NCBI RefSeq assembly: GCF_030518795.1
Contig: NZ_CP130427.1
Span: 1,550,001-1,614,000, forward strand
Reading direction: 5' to 3'
Length of the DNA stretch: 64,000 bases
From: Micromonospora sp. NBRC 110009
GTDB taxonomy: Bacteria; Actinomycetota; Actinomycetes; Mycobacteriales; Micromonosporaceae
Below are positions 8,762-18,809 of the stretch, one piece after another. The translations under genes were made by a program, and so were the position numbers. The notes below the pieces were generated by a model, which was not told the DNA's origin, made no database searches, and saw only the letters and a program-made list of their open reading frames with translations. Positions within the stretch are counted from its first letter, which is position 1. Each line of letters opens with the position of its first letter.

Positions 8762-9607
8762 TCAGGCTTGTTCACCATCCACGAGCCGGAACAGCTCGGC
8801 GATCATACCTTCGATTCGCCAATAGAGCGCACGACTGCGCGGCACGGAGATCACCAGACAGCCATGGTAGTCGTCACCCGTGTTCTGGCGCACGGTCACC
8901 GGGTTGTGCCGCTTGAGCGCCGAGCGCTGGAACCGATCCGCGGGCAGCCGCAGCCTCTCCCGCCACCAACGGACCGCCGCCTCGGCATCGGCCGACTCGT
9001 GGATGCTCACCCGGTACGTCGGCCCCGAACGGTCGACTCCACAGGCCTCAAGAAAGCTGAGGAACAACGCCAGCAGTCCGGGATCGCTGTTGATGAACTG
9101 CACCTTCTCGGCCCGGCGCCACGGCTTCGACTTGGCGCCCTCACACCAGTAGATCGCCGCGCCGAGCAGCAACAGCGCCCGCTCGTCGAGTCCGCCGACG
9201 CCATCGGCGGCCCGGGCGTGTTCGGCTGCCTGCGCCGCGTCCCGCGCCGCTCGGTATGCGCCCCACCGGGCCTCGGTCATCACCTTCGAGTGCGCCCGCC
9301 GCCGCTCCGCCGCCGCCTCGTCCGGATCCAGCGGCAGATGCTTGACCCACTGGTACGCGGTCGACTTCGCCACGCCGAGCCGCCCCGCGATCTCGTTGAC
9401 CGACCGGCCGTTGGCGCGCAACCGCACCGCCTCGGCCCGTAGTGCGTCCTTGGCGTTCGGCCGGCGGGTCCACTCCGGCGGCGGGACCCCGCGCAGCAGT
9501 GCGTAGACGCGGTCACGGCCGATGCCCAGCCGGGCCTGGATCTCACGGACGGAGAGCTGCTCCTCGACGCGCAGGCGGCGCGCCTCGACGGCGAGCGGAT
9601 CAGTCAC
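8762..9607 (-). CDS. double helix-turn-helix protein with LAGLIDADG-like C-terminal region
   Basis: This is a 281-residue protein of uncertain function. Residues 1-45 and 50-95 each look like a Hin-type helix-turn-helix (VREIQARLGIGRDRVYALL and VNEIAGRLGVAKSTAYQWV). After an Ala-rich helical linker, the segment from about 140 has LLLLGAAIYWCEGAKS, then VQFINSDPGLLALFLSFLEACGV. This resembles the first helix and following strands of LAGLIDADG domains, as in WhiA and homing endonucleases, but the acidic catalytic position appears as Cys-Glu, so nuclease activity is doubtful. Its GTG has TAACCT six bases upstream and no Shine-Dalgarno, suggesting a leaderless mRNA. The gene ends 30 bases before tRNA-Gln. 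A DNA-binding role is inferred. Confidence 0.7.
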   Translation of the reverse strand: MTDPLAVEARRLRVEEQLSVREIQARLGIGRDRVYALLRGVPPPEWTRRPNAKDALRAEAVRLRANGRSVNEIAGRLGVAKSTAYQWVKHLPLDPDEAAAERRRAHSKVMTEARWGAYRAARDAAQAAEHARAADGVGGLDERALLLLGAAIYWCEGAKSKPWRRAEKVQFINSDPGLLALFLSFLEACGVDRSGPTYRVSIHESADAEAAVRWWRERLRLPADRFQRSALKRHNPVTVRQNTGDDYHGCLVISVPRSRALYWRIEGMIAELFRLVDGEQA

Positions 9608-9688
9608 GGTGAGAGGTTAGAACGCGCGTACGACAGCTCCGTCCATTCACGAACGAAAGTGTCCGCTGCGATCAAGGCGTCCCCTGGT

Positions 9689-9700
9689 TACGGTGACGTA
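9689..9700. promoter_or_regulatory. candidate operator upstream of desaturase
   Basis: TACG-GTGA-CGTA forms an inverted repeat 28 bases before the desaturase ATG, between divergent genes. It could be a site for the TetR-type regulator encoded downstream. The arms are only 4 bp, so confidence is low. Confidence 0.35.
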
Positions 9701-9728
9701 GGCGTAGCCCGTTTCGTTGGGAGGTGCC

Positions 9729-10700
9729 ATGTCGACCGCCCTGACCGGCCCGGACACCGGGCCGAAGCCGCTGACCCAGGGACACCAGTCCCGAGGCATC
9801 CTGGTCGCCCTGTGGGCGTTCGTGCTCGTCCCGTTCCTGGCCCTGCTCGCCGCCGTCCCGGTGGCCTGGGGCGGCTGGCTCGGCTGGACGGACGTGCTCG
9901 TGGCCGTCTTCTGGTACGTGCTCTCCGGGCTCGGCATCACGGTCGGCTACCACCGTTACTTCACCCACGGTTCCTTCAAGGCGAAGCCGTGGCTGCGGGT
10001 GGGCCTGGCGGTCGCCGGGTCGTTCGCGGTGCAGGGCGAGATCATCCAGTGGGTGGCGGACCACCGCCGGCACCACGCCTTCTCCGATCTGGAGGGTGAC
10101 CCGCACTCGCCGTGGCGGTTCGGGGCGAGCGTGGGCGGACTGGCCCGGGGGTTGTTCCACGCGCACGTCGGCTGGCTGTTCGACCGGGAGCTGTCCAACC
10201 GCGAGCGGTTCGCCCCGGACCTGCTCGGCGATTCGGCCACCCGGCGGGTCGACCGGCTCTTCCCGGCGCTGGTGGCGCTCTCGCTGCTCGGGCCGGCGGC
10301 GATGGGCGGGTTGCTCACCTGGTCGTGGCAGGGCGCGCTGACCGCGTTCTTCTGGGGCGGGCTGGTCCGGATCGCGCTGCTGCACCACGTGACCTGGTCG
10401 ATCAACTCGGTCTGCCATGTGTACGGGGAGCGGCCGTTCGCGGTCCGCCAGGGCGACCGGGCGTCGAACTTCTGGCCGCTGGCGCTGCTGTCGTTCGGGG
10501 AGAGCTGGCACAACCTGCACCACGCGGAGCCCACCAGCGCCCGGCACGGGGTGCTGCGCGGTCAGCTCGACCCGTCGGCGCGGGTGATCTGGTTGCTGGA
10601 GAAGATCGGGGCGGCGTGGGCGGTCCGGTGGCCGAGACCGGAGCGGATCGACGCCAAACTGGTCGGCCGGGGGCGGGTGCGCGGCCGGCCGGCGCGGTGA
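9729..10700 (+). CDS. acyl-CoA/fatty acid delta-9 desaturase
   Basis: This is a membrane di-iron desaturase that introduces a double bond into acyl chains to adjust membrane fluidity. The 323-residue product (ATG after GGGAGG) has the three histidine boxes: HRYFTH at 75-80, HRRHH at 112-116 and HNLHH at 261-265. Hydrophobic hairpins lie between them (about 24-70 and 175-225), the classic stearoyl-CoA desaturase layout. No fused cytochrome b5 domain is seen, so it should use an external ferredoxin or reductase. A TetR gene follows after 40 bases in the same direction, and a small inverted repeat precedes the start, suggesting lipid-responsive control. Confidence 0.9.
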   Translation: MSTALTGPDTGPKPLTQGHQSRGILVALWAFVLVPFLALLAAVPVAWGGWLGWTDVLVAVFWYVLSGLGITVGYHRYFTHGSFKAKPWLRVGLAVAGSFAVQGEIIQWVADHRRHHAFSDLEGDPHSPWRFGASVGGLARGLFHAHVGWLFDRELSNRERFAPDLLGDSATRRVDRLFPALVALSLLGPAAMGGLLTWSWQGALTAFFWGGLVRIALLHHVTWSINSVCHVYGERPFAVRQGDRASNFWPLALLSFGESWHNLHHAEPTSARHGVLRGQLDPSARVIWLLEKIGAAWAVRWPRPERIDAKLVGRGRVRGRPAR

Positions 10701-10740
10701 CCGGTCGATCCATCGGACGCCGGCCTGGCAGGATGGCCGG

Positions 10741-11430
10741 GTGACCGAGGTTCCCGGCAACGACGCCAGCACCGCCCGGCGGCGCGCGGTCCCGGCCGCC
10801 AAGCCCTCCTCCCGGGTACGGATGTCTGCGGCGCAGCGCCGTGAGCAGTTGATCTCGATCGCTCGGCAGATCTTCGCCGAGCGGGGGTTCGACGCCACGT
10901 CGATCGAGGAGGTGGCCGCCCGGGCCAAGGTGTCCAAGCCGGTGGTGTACGAGCACTTCGGTGGCAAGGAGGGGCTCTACGCGGTGGTGGTGGACCGGGA
11001 GGTCCGCTCGCTGCTGGACCGGATCACCACGGCGCTGACCGCGGGGCACCCTCGGGAGTTGCTGGAGCAGGCGGCGTTGACGCTGCTGACGTACATCGAG
11101 GAGGAGACCAGCGGGTTCCGGGTGCTGGTCCGGGAGTCGCCGCTGATGTCGGCGACGGGCAACTTCAGCAGCGTGATGAACGACGTGGCGCATCAGGTGG
11201 AGCACATCCTGGGCGCAGAGTTCTCCAGCCGGGGCTACGACCCGAAGCTGGCGGAGCTGTACTCGCAGGCGCTGGTGGGCATGGTGGCGCTGACCGGGCG
11301 CTGGTGGCTGGAGGTGCGCAAGCCGCGCAAGGAGACGGTGGCGGCGCACCTGGTGAACCTGGCCTGGAACGGCCTGTCGCACCTGGAGGCGAAGCCGGGC
11401 CTGATCACGCTCCGCGGCAAGTCGGGCTGA
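10741..11430 (+). CDS. TetR-family transcriptional regulator
   Basis: This 229-residue regulator has an N-terminal TetR helix-turn-helix at about 25-75 (ARQIFAERGFDATSIEEVA, then VSKPVVYEHFGGKEGLYAVV). An all-helical ligand-binding domain follows. The first 22 residues form a basic Arg/Ala/Lys-rich extension. The GTG start is preceded by AGGA. It lies 40 bases downstream of the desaturase on the same strand, so it may sense acyl-CoA or fatty acids and repress that gene; this is inferred from position only. It ends 6 bases from the convergent DUF4383 gene. A TetR gene also follows glmU in Mycobacterium tuberculosis (Rv1019), so it could instead be a displaced member of the conserved block. Confidence 0.88.
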   Translation: MTEVPGNDASTARRRAVPAAKPSSRVRMSAAQRREQLISIARQIFAERGFDATSIEEVAARAKVSKPVVYEHFGGKEGLYAVVVDREVRSLLDRITTALTAGHPRELLEQAALTLLTYIEEETSGFRVLVRESPLMSATGNFSSVMNDVAHQVEHILGAEFSSRGYDPKLAELYSQALVGMVALTGRWWLEVRKPRKETVAAHLVNLAWNGLSHLEAKPGLITLRGKSG

Positions 11431-11436
11431 CCGGGC

Positions 11437-11910
11437 TCAGCGGTTGGCCTCGGCGATGCTGTGGTTGCGCCGCCGCCGTTCGTCCTCGGCGTGCTCGGCC
11501 GAGCCGATCTTGTCGTAGAGGCCGGTGCCGAGCAGGATCAGCCCGAACAGCATCGACACGATGACCGTCGACATCGAGAAGTTGAGGAAGTTCGCCGGGG
11601 TCTGCAGCACGGCCATCATCAGGATGCTGGTGAGCAGGAAGACCGCCCCGGCGGTCAGGTTCATGTAGTGCCCCAGGTTGGTGCGACGGGACGCCCCGAT
11701 CAGCAGGAACGCGCCGAACACGACGGAGACGAGCGAGAACGCCAGGTTGGTGCGGAGTCCGAGGGCCCAGTTGCCATCCCGGCTGAAGAGCCCGTCGCCC
11801 CAGGTCAGGAACGTTCCGAACACGCCGAAGATCAGAATGTAGAGCCCGATCAACCCGGAAAGGACGCGGTAGATCGGCCGCGCGGGATGGTTCACCGGGA
11901 TGTGCGCCAT
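11437..11910 (-). CDS. DUF4383-family four-helix membrane protein (copy A)
   Basis: A 157-residue membrane protein starting MAHIPVNHPARP, with a strong GGAGGGG site upstream; the frame opens further out but this ATG fits the paralog. Four hydrophobic segments are visible at roughly 20-45, 60-80, 85-105 and 110-130, joined by short loops. A charged tail with an Arg/Glu-rich end follows. The NHPARP(I/V)YR N-terminus is shared with the next gene and is typical of DUF4383 proteins in actinobacteria, whose function is unknown. It is downstream of copy B in the same direction, beyond a terminator hairpin. Its 3' end nearly abuts the convergent TetR gene. Confidence 0.82.
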   Translation of the reverse strand: MAHIPVNHPARPIYRVLSGLIGLYILIFGVFGTFLTWGDGLFSRDGNWALGLRTNLAFSLVSVVFGAFLLIGASRRTNLGHYMNLTAGAVFLLTSILMMAVLQTPANFLNFSMSTVIVSMLFGLILLGTGLYDKIGSAEHAEDERRRRNHSIAEANR

Positions 11911-11984
11911 GGGGACCCCTCCAGCCAAGTGACCGATTCGGGGCAATTGTCACCCGCAGCGCCCCGCCCCGTCCCCGGAAAACG

Positions 11985-12014
11985 CCGAAGGCCCGGCGTG
12001 CGCCGGGCCTTCGG
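11985..12014 (-). terminator. terminator after DUF4383 copy B
   Basis: A 13-bp perfect stem (CCGAAGGCCCGGC and its complement) with a 4-base loop begins 11 bases past the copy B stop codon. Confidence 0.8.
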
Positions 12015-12025
12015 ATGGTTGCTGG

Positions 12026-12481
12026 TCAGAGCACCAGGCGGGCCTTCTGCCACGCCTCGTGCTCGTCGTCGGTGCCCACCTTGCCGTACATGCCGGCCAT
12101 CAGGAGCACCAGGGCGAGGACCAGAACGACGATGTCGGTCATGATCGAGAAGTTGAAGATGTTGGCGTCGGTGTGCAGGAACGCCAGCTCGCCCAGGCCG
12201 AGGATCATCAGGACGTAGGCCAGCCACTGGTTGATCGCCACGTCGAGGTTGCGGCCGATCGCGACGCCGATCAGGATCGCGGCCCCGAGCACGATGGAGA
12301 GCAGCGAGAAGCCGAGGTTGGTGCCCTGGCCGAGGACCTTGGTGTCGTCCCGGGCGAGCACGTCGTTGCCGGCGCTCGTGATGATGCCGAGCACGCCGAA
12401 GACGACGAGGTACAGACCAACGAGCCCGCCGATCGCCCGGTAGACCGGCCGCGCGGGGTGGTTGACGGGGGTGTGGGCCAT
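12026..12481 (-). CDS. DUF4383-family four-helix membrane protein (copy B)
   Basis: A 151-residue paralog of the neighbouring membrane protein. Both begin MAH(I/T)PVNHPARP and share YR, GL(I/V)GLY and LGxxTNL(A/G)FSL blocks, so they arose by tandem duplication. Four membrane helices are predicted, with a short polar C-terminal tail containing DDEHEAWQKA. The ATG is preceded by GGAG about 10 bases upstream. A strong hairpin follows its stop, so the two copies are probably separate transcripts. Copy A keeps a longer basic tail than copy B. Function is unknown for the family; coordinates exclude a longer open frame that is an artefact of GC bias. Confidence 0.82.
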   Translation of the reverse strand: MAHTPVNHPARPVYRAIGGLVGLYLVVFGVLGIITSAGNDVLARDDTKVLGQGTNLGFSLLSIVLGAAILIGVAIGRNLDVAINQWLAYVLMILGLGELAFLHTDANIFNFSIMTDIVVLVLALVLLMAGMYGKVGTDDEHEAWQKARLVL

Positions 12482-12575
12482 CTCTGCGTCTCCAAGACCG
12501 TTCGGGTGAGGGGTCGCCCGCGATTGTCCCGTACGCCGAGGTGTGACGCCGCACACCCCCCACCCCATGCCGAGG

Positions 12576-14375
<1,800 letters not shown>

Positions 14376-14395
14376 TCCCCCACCTTTCATGATCA

Positions 14396-14431
14396 AGGCG
14401 TCCCGGTGCCGGCGGGCACCTCGGGACGCCT
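14396..14431 (-). promoter_or_regulatory. leader hairpin upstream of ABC-F gene
   Basis: A compound hairpin has an outer stem AGGCGTCCCG with its complement and an inner stem GTGCC/GGCAC around GGCG. It ends about 20 bases before the ABC-F start codon. It may be the ispE terminator, or an attenuator or translational control element for the ABC-F gene; there is no U-run after it. Confidence 0.55.
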
Positions 14432-14536
14432 GGCCCCTCAGGGTACGCGGAGACCGGAGTGCGCCCGGTGGGCGTCCGGCCCCGTCGAGGGTCAACCACC
14501 CCTGCCGCCCGATTTGTTCCACCCCGGGCGGGAGGT

Positions 14537-15493
14537 TCAGACGATGCGCGCTCCGGCGACCGGGCCGTGGGCGACCCGGGCCTCCCGGCAGACGCCGGCG
14601 GTCGCCAGGTCGGCGGCGATCCGGGCGGCGTGCGCCTCGTCGGTGGCGAGGAAGACGCAGGTCGGGCCGGAGCCGGAGACGAGGCCGGCGAGCGCGCCGG
14701 CCGCCTCCCCCGCCTTCAGCGTCTCGGCCAGCGCGGGGCGCATGGTCAGCGCGGCGTCCTGGAGGTCGTTGCCGAGGGCGGCGGCGAGCACCCGCGGGTC
14801 GCGCTGGCGCAGCGCGGCGAGCAGCGCGTCGGTGCTGCCCAGCGGCTCGCCCGCGCTGCCGGCGTCGCGGAGCCGGTCCAGCTCCCGGTAGGCGGCCGGG
14901 GTGGAGAGGCCACCGTCGGCGACGGCCACCACCCAGTGCCAGGAGGTGGGGCGGGCCAGCACCGGGCTGACCGCCTCGCCCCGGCCGGTGCCGAGCGCGG
15001 TGCCGCCGTGGATCAGGAACGGCACGTCGGAGCCGAGGTCGGCGGCGATGTCGGCCAACTGGTCCCGGGACAGCCCGGTGCCCCAGAGGGCGTCGCAGGC
15101 CACCAGGGCGGCGGCCGCGTCGGCGCTGCCCCCGGCGAGCCCGCCGGCGAGCGGGATCTGCTTGCGCAGGTGCAGCCGGGCGTGCGGCAGCACCCCCGCG
15201 TACCCGGCGAGGGCGTGGGCGGCGCGGATCACCAGGTTGGAGTCGTCCAGGGCCAGCTCACCGGTGCCCTCGCCCTCCATCGTGAGGGTGAGGGTGTCGC
15301 CCCGCCGGGCGGTGAGCTCGTCGTAGATGGAGATCGCGTGGTAGACGGTGTTCAGCTCGTGGTAGCCGTCGCGGCGCAGCGGGCCCACCCCGAGGTGCAG
15401 GTTGACCTTGGCGGGCACCCGGACCTTGACCGGGCCGCTGGCGCCCCGCCGCCGCTGCTCGTCCTCGTCGTCCGGACGCCAGGCCTCGGTCAC
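14537..15493 (-). CDS. ispE: 4-diphosphocytidyl-2-C-methyl-D-erythritol kinase
   Basis: IspE phosphorylates CDP-ME in the MEP pathway to isopentenyl diphosphate. The 318-residue protein has the GHMP-kinase features: N-terminal VRVPAKVNLHLGVGPLRRDGYHEL, the ATP-binding loop PLAGGLAGGSADAAAAL, and C-terminal LVSGSGPTCVFLA. The GTG at 15493 gives an N-terminal extension of about 20 residues (MTEAWRPDDEDEQ) before the conserved core; an internal start at the GTG encoding VKVRVPAK is possible. It lies 86 bases downstream of rsmA on the same strand, reproducing the conserved rsmA-ispE pair, and precedes the ABC-F gene. Confidence 0.95.
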   Translation of the reverse strand: MTEAWRPDDEDEQRRRGASGPVKVRVPAKVNLHLGVGPLRRDGYHELNTVYHAISIYDELTARRGDTLTLTMEGEGTGELALDDSNLVIRAAHALAGYAGVLPHARLHLRKQIPLAGGLAGGSADAAAALVACDALWGTGLSRDQLADIAADLGSDVPFLIHGGTALGTGRGEAVSPVLARPTSWHWVVAVADGGLSTPAAYRELDRLRDAGSAGEPLGSTDALLAALRQRDPRVLAAALGNDLQDAALTMRPALAETLKAGEAAGALAGLVSGSGPTCVFLATDEAHAARIAADLATAGVCREARVAHGPVAGARIV

Positions 15494-15579
15494 GGGGCGA
15501 TGTCCCGCGGGCGCTGGCGGATGTCGAACGGCTTCTCCACGGTGGGCTCCTCGGCGGGGGTGAGGCGACGGCGCCCAGC

Positions 15580-16449
15580 CTACTGGGCGGCGCCGCTGGC
15601 GGTCGGGGCCGACGCGGCAATGGCGGCGAACTGCTCCACGGTGAGTGACTCCCCGCGCGCGCCGGGGTCGACGCCGGCGGCGGTGAGTGCCGCGGCGGCC
15701 CGGTCGGCGCCGCCGGCCCAGCCGGCCAGGGCGGCCCGCAGGGTCTTGCGGCGCTGCACGAACGCCGCGTCGACCACCGCGAAGACGGCCGGCCGGGGTA
15801 CGTCGGCGCGGGGCGGCTCGCGCCGGGTGAAGGCGACCAGCCCGGAGTCGACGTTCGGCACCGGCCAGAAGACGTTCGGCGGCACCTTGCCGGCGGCCCG
15901 GGCGCGGGCGTACCAGGCGAGCTTGACCGACGGGATGCCGTACACCTTGGAGCCGGGACCGGCGACGAGCCGGTCGGCGACCTCCTTCTGCACCATCACC
16001 AGGCCGTGCCGCAGGGTGGGCAGCTCGGCGAGGAGGTGCAGCACCACCGGCACGGCGACGTTGTACGGCAGGTTCGCCACCAGCGCGGTGGGGGCGGGTT
16101 CGCCCAGCTCGGCGGCGGTGGCCCGGAGCGCGTCGCCGGGGTGCACGGTGAGCCGGGCGGCGTCCGGGCCGGCGAACCGGGCGGCGGTCTCCGGCAGCGC
16201 GGCGGCCAGCGCCGGGTCGAGTTCCACGGCGTGCACGTGCGCGGCGACCGGGAGCAGGGCCAGGGTGAGAGAGCCCAGGCCGGGCCCGACCTCCAGAGCC
16301 ACGTCGTCCGGGGCCAGCCCGGCGGTGGTGACGATCCGGCGCACGGTGTTCGGGTCGTGCACGAAGTTCTGGCCGAGCTTCTTGGTCGGCGTCACGCCGA
16401 GGCGCGCGGCGAGCTCCCGGATCTCCGCCGGGCCGAGGAGACCGGTCAC
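15580..16449 (-). CDS. rsmA: 16S rRNA (adenine1518/1519-N6)-dimethyltransferase
   Basis: RsmA (KsgA) dimethylates two adjacent adenines in helix 45 of 16S rRNA late in 30S assembly. The 289-residue sequence has [18 protein letters not shown] at about 23-40, the SAM-binding motif [15 protein letters not shown] and the catalytic motif [12 protein letters not shown]-terminal [18 protein letters not shown] is also typical. The GTG start lacks a clear Shine-Dalgarno but has TACGCT seven bases upstream, so it may be leaderless. In tuberculosis rpfB separates tatD and rsmA; here only a palindrome lies between them. Confidence 0.97.
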   Translation of the reverse strand: MTGLLGPAEIRELAARLGVTPTKKLGQNFVHDPNTVRRIVTTAGLAPDDVALEVGPGLGSLTLALLPVAAHVHAVELDPALAAALPETAARFAGPDAARLTVHPGDALRATAAELGEPAPTALVANLPYNVAVPVVLHLLAELPTLRHGLVMVQKEVADRLVAGPGSKVYGIPSVKLAWYARARAAGKVPPNVFWPVPNVDSGLVAFTRREPPRADVPRPAVFAVVDAAFVQRRKTLRAALAGWAGGADRAAAALTAAGVDPGARGESLTVEQFAAIAASAPTASGAAQ

Positions 16450-16481
16450 GCCCCGTAGCGTATGCGGCCGGGCCGGGATGC

Positions 16482-16531
16482 AAGGAGGGGCCCCTTCTTA
16501 ACAGACGTCCGTTTAGAAGGGGCCCCTCCTT
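16482..16531. terminator. long GGGGCCCC palindrome, tatD terminator
   Basis: Two 17-base arms (AAGGAGGGGCCCCTTCT and its complement) form a perfect stem around a 16-base loop. It abuts the tatD stop codon and lies 32 bases upstream of the rsmA start. It probably terminates tatD transcripts and may also shape the rsmA promoter. Confidence 0.8.
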
Positions 16532-17419
16532 TCACCACGGGCCGAAGGCGCGGTTGCCGGTCGCGGAGATCGCCGCGCACAACTCGTCGAGCTCCGTCCC
16601 GGTGGTCTCGGCCAGGAAGCGGACCGTCAGCGGGATCAGGTACGACGCGTTCGGCCGGCCCCGGTGCGGCATCGGGGTCAGGTACGGGGCGTCGGTCTCC
16701 ACCAGCAACTGGTCGATCGGGGTGACCAGGGCGGCCTCGCGCAGCGCCCCGGCGCTGCCGAAGGTGACCGTGCCGGCGAAGCTGAGCAGGTAGCCGCGGC
16801 GGACGCACTCGCGGGCGAAGTCGGCGTCCCCGGAGAAGCAGTGCAGCACCACCGTGTCCGGGGCGCCCTCGTCGTCGAGGATCCGCAGCACGTCGGCGTG
16901 CGCGTCCCGGTCGTGGATGACCAGGGCCCTGCCGTACCGCTTGGCGATGGCGACGTGCGCCCGGAAGCTCTCCTCCTGCGCGGCCCGGCCCTCGTCCCCG
17001 GTCCGGAAGAAGTCCATCCCGGTCTCGCCGATGCCACGTACCCGGTCGCGGGCGGCGAGGGTTTCGATCTCGCGCAGCGCCTCGTCCAGGTCGGTCAGGC
17101 GGGGTGCCTCGTTGGGGTGCAGCGCCACGGTGGCGAGCACCGCGCCGTAGCGTTCGGCGACGTCGGCGCTCCAGCGGGACGACTCGACGTCGACGCCGAC
17201 CTGGACCAGCCGGTCCACGCCGACGCCGGCGGCCACCGCGACGGCCGCGGCCACCGGGTCGTCGGCGGGGCCGCCGCCGGGTACGCCGGCCTCGCTGACG
17301 GTGATGTCCAGGTGGGTGTGGCTGTCCAGCACGGGGACGGGCAGCGCCTCCGGGGCGGGTGGGAACTCGCCGGCCCGGCGGGCGGCCCGCTGCTTGCGGG
17401 TTTCGGTCTGCTCGGTCAT
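16532..17419 (-). CDS. tatD: TatD-family metal-dependent hydrolase/DNase
   Basis: TatD enzymes are amidohydrolase-fold nucleases with 3'-5' exonuclease activity. The 295-residue protein has the metal ligands of the family: DSHTHLD near 40, GIGETGMDF with the bridging Glu, VIHDRDA, VVLHCFSG and LVETDAPYLTP. The ATG at 17419 starts MTEQTETRKQ; an in-frame ATG four codons upstream is an alternative. It is transcribed alone between metG and rsmA, the conserved actinobacterial position. The next gene on the left is separated by the long palindrome at its 3' end. Confidence 0.94.
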   Translation of the reverse strand: MTEQTETRKQRAARRAGEFPPAPEALPVPVLDSHTHLDITVSEAGVPGGGPADDPVAAAVAVAAGVGVDRLVQVGVDVESSRWSADVAERYGAVLATVALHPNEAPRLTDLDEALREIETLAARDRVRGIGETGMDFFRTGDEGRAAQEESFRAHVAIAKRYGRALVIHDRDAHADVLRILDDEGAPDTVVLHCFSGDADFARECVRRGYLLSFAGTVTFGSAGALREAALVTPIDQLLVETDAPYLTPMPHRGRPNASYLIPLTVRFLAETTGTELDELCAAISATGNRAFGPW

Positions 17420-17512
17420 CGCGGCCAGCATCACACACCGCCCGGGGCCGCCGTCTCCGGACCGCCATCGACTGTTCACATACTCCACATCTATCGCGCT
17501 TAGCGTCGCAGG

Positions 17513-18751
17513 GTGACCGTCACCCCTCAGGCCAGCGGGGCCGCCCCGGAGCGCACCGGGCTGCGCGTGACGTACGAGGGCCGGGTGCACCCGGCGGAGG
17601 AACTCGCCCGCGGCGCGGCGTACGAGCTGTTCAGCGCCGAGGAGGTGCCCGGCTTCGAGTGGGCGCCCCGGCCCGGCGTGGCGTACCCGTGGCGGAAGTT
17701 CGTGCACGTCACCGAGGTGAGCGCGGTGCAGGGGGCGGCCGAGCCGACCGAGGAGGCGGACTCGCCGCTGCTGATGCCGGTGCACCGGGAGCGCGGTTGG
17801 GCGCACCTGCACCAGCTCAGCCAGCAGCCAACTGCGGCCGGCGACCCGACGCTCGCGGCGGTGCGCGCGTCGGCGGTGATCCGGCCGGGGACCCGGATGG
17901 TGAAGGTGCTCTCCGCCCGGCAGCTCGCCGGCTACGTACGCGGCTGGCTGCCGCACGGCTTCTGCTACCGGGAGCACGACGTGGCGCACCTGCGTACGCC
18001 GGCCGGGATGGCGGTGCTGCGCGGCGACGGCGACGGCGGCGACGTGGCGTACGCGCTGCGCTGGCGGGCCGCCGACCCGGCCGACTACGACATGCCGGTC
18101 GGCCCGGCGCACCTCGGCCTGACCGGGTTGCCGCCCCGGGACCGGCTCGGGCCGCCGGTGCTGGGCACCGGGTTCGTGCCGAGCAACGCCCAGCTCATCC
18201 CCGAGTTCGTCACCCGGGACTTCGCCGACCTGCCGATGCCGGCGAACGCCACCCTGCTCGCCTACCCGGCGGAGGGGGTGGAGGTGGTGCTCTACAGCTA
18301 CCAGGCGGAGCAGCGGGGCTGGCTGCGCATGGTCGGCCCGCAGTGGCGGCACCTGCTCGCCGCGGTGCCCGGCCTCTCGCCCGACCAGGAGTACGTGCCG
18401 ACCGGCGATGCGCCCCGCTCCACCCAGCTCGTCGGCGCCTACGGCGGCGGCGAGTACGAGGCGGTGGCCGACCAGCCGGGCGGGTTCCGGGTGCTGGCGA
18501 TGACCCGGGCGGCCCGGTACCCGGTGGAGTCGGCGGCCCGCCGGCTGCGCCAGGCCAACTGGCGCGGGGTGCCGTGCCTGGTGCTGCGGGAGGAGTCGGG
18601 CTGGTTGCGGCTGCGGCTGCGTCATCCGGATCCGGAAGCGGTGCTGACCACCGGCGCGCAGTGTCACGAGCGGGGCATCTACGAGACCTGGGCGCCCGGC
18701 GTCGAGCTGACCGACGACCAGGTGGTCACCCTGCCGTACCCGGCGGAATAA
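17513..18751 (+). CDS. conserved-looking hypothetical protein, 412 residues
   Basis: I do not recognise this protein. It is a soluble, mixed alpha/beta sequence with no signal peptide, membrane helix or clear cofactor motif. It contains repeated small-domain features such as GTRMVKVLSARQLAGYVRGW and FRVLAMTRAARYPVESAARR, many Trp residues, and an acidic and aromatic C-terminus. Its codon use resembles neighbouring genes and it has no long antisense competitor, which supports it being real. The GTG start has TAGCGT exactly six bases upstream and no ribosome-binding site, a leaderless pattern. It is divergent from tatD and lies 58 bases before an alpha/beta hydrolase on the same strand. Confidence 0.75.
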   Translation: MTVTPQASGAAPERTGLRVTYEGRVHPAEELARGAAYELFSAEEVPGFEWAPRPGVAYPWRKFVHVTEVSAVQGAAEPTEEADSPLLMPVHRERGWAHLHQLSQQPTAAGDPTLAAVRASAVIRPGTRMVKVLSARQLAGYVRGWLPHGFCYREHDVAHLRTPAGMAVLRGDGDGGDVAYALRWRAADPADYDMPVGPAHLGLTGLPPRDRLGPPVLGTGFVPSNAQLIPEFVTRDFADLPMPANATLLAYPAEGVEVVLYSYQAEQRGWLRMVGPQWRHLLAAVPGLSPDQEYVPTGDAPRSTQLVGAYGGGEYEAVADQPGGFRVLAMTRAARYPVESAARRLRQANWRGVPCLVLREESGWLRLRLRHPDPEAVLTTGAQCHERGIYETWAPGVELTDDQVVTLPYPAE

Positions 18752-18809
18752 GCGGGGGCGTCCCGGGAATGCGCGGGGTCCGACAAGCACCCAGGCTCAG
18801 GAGACCGCA

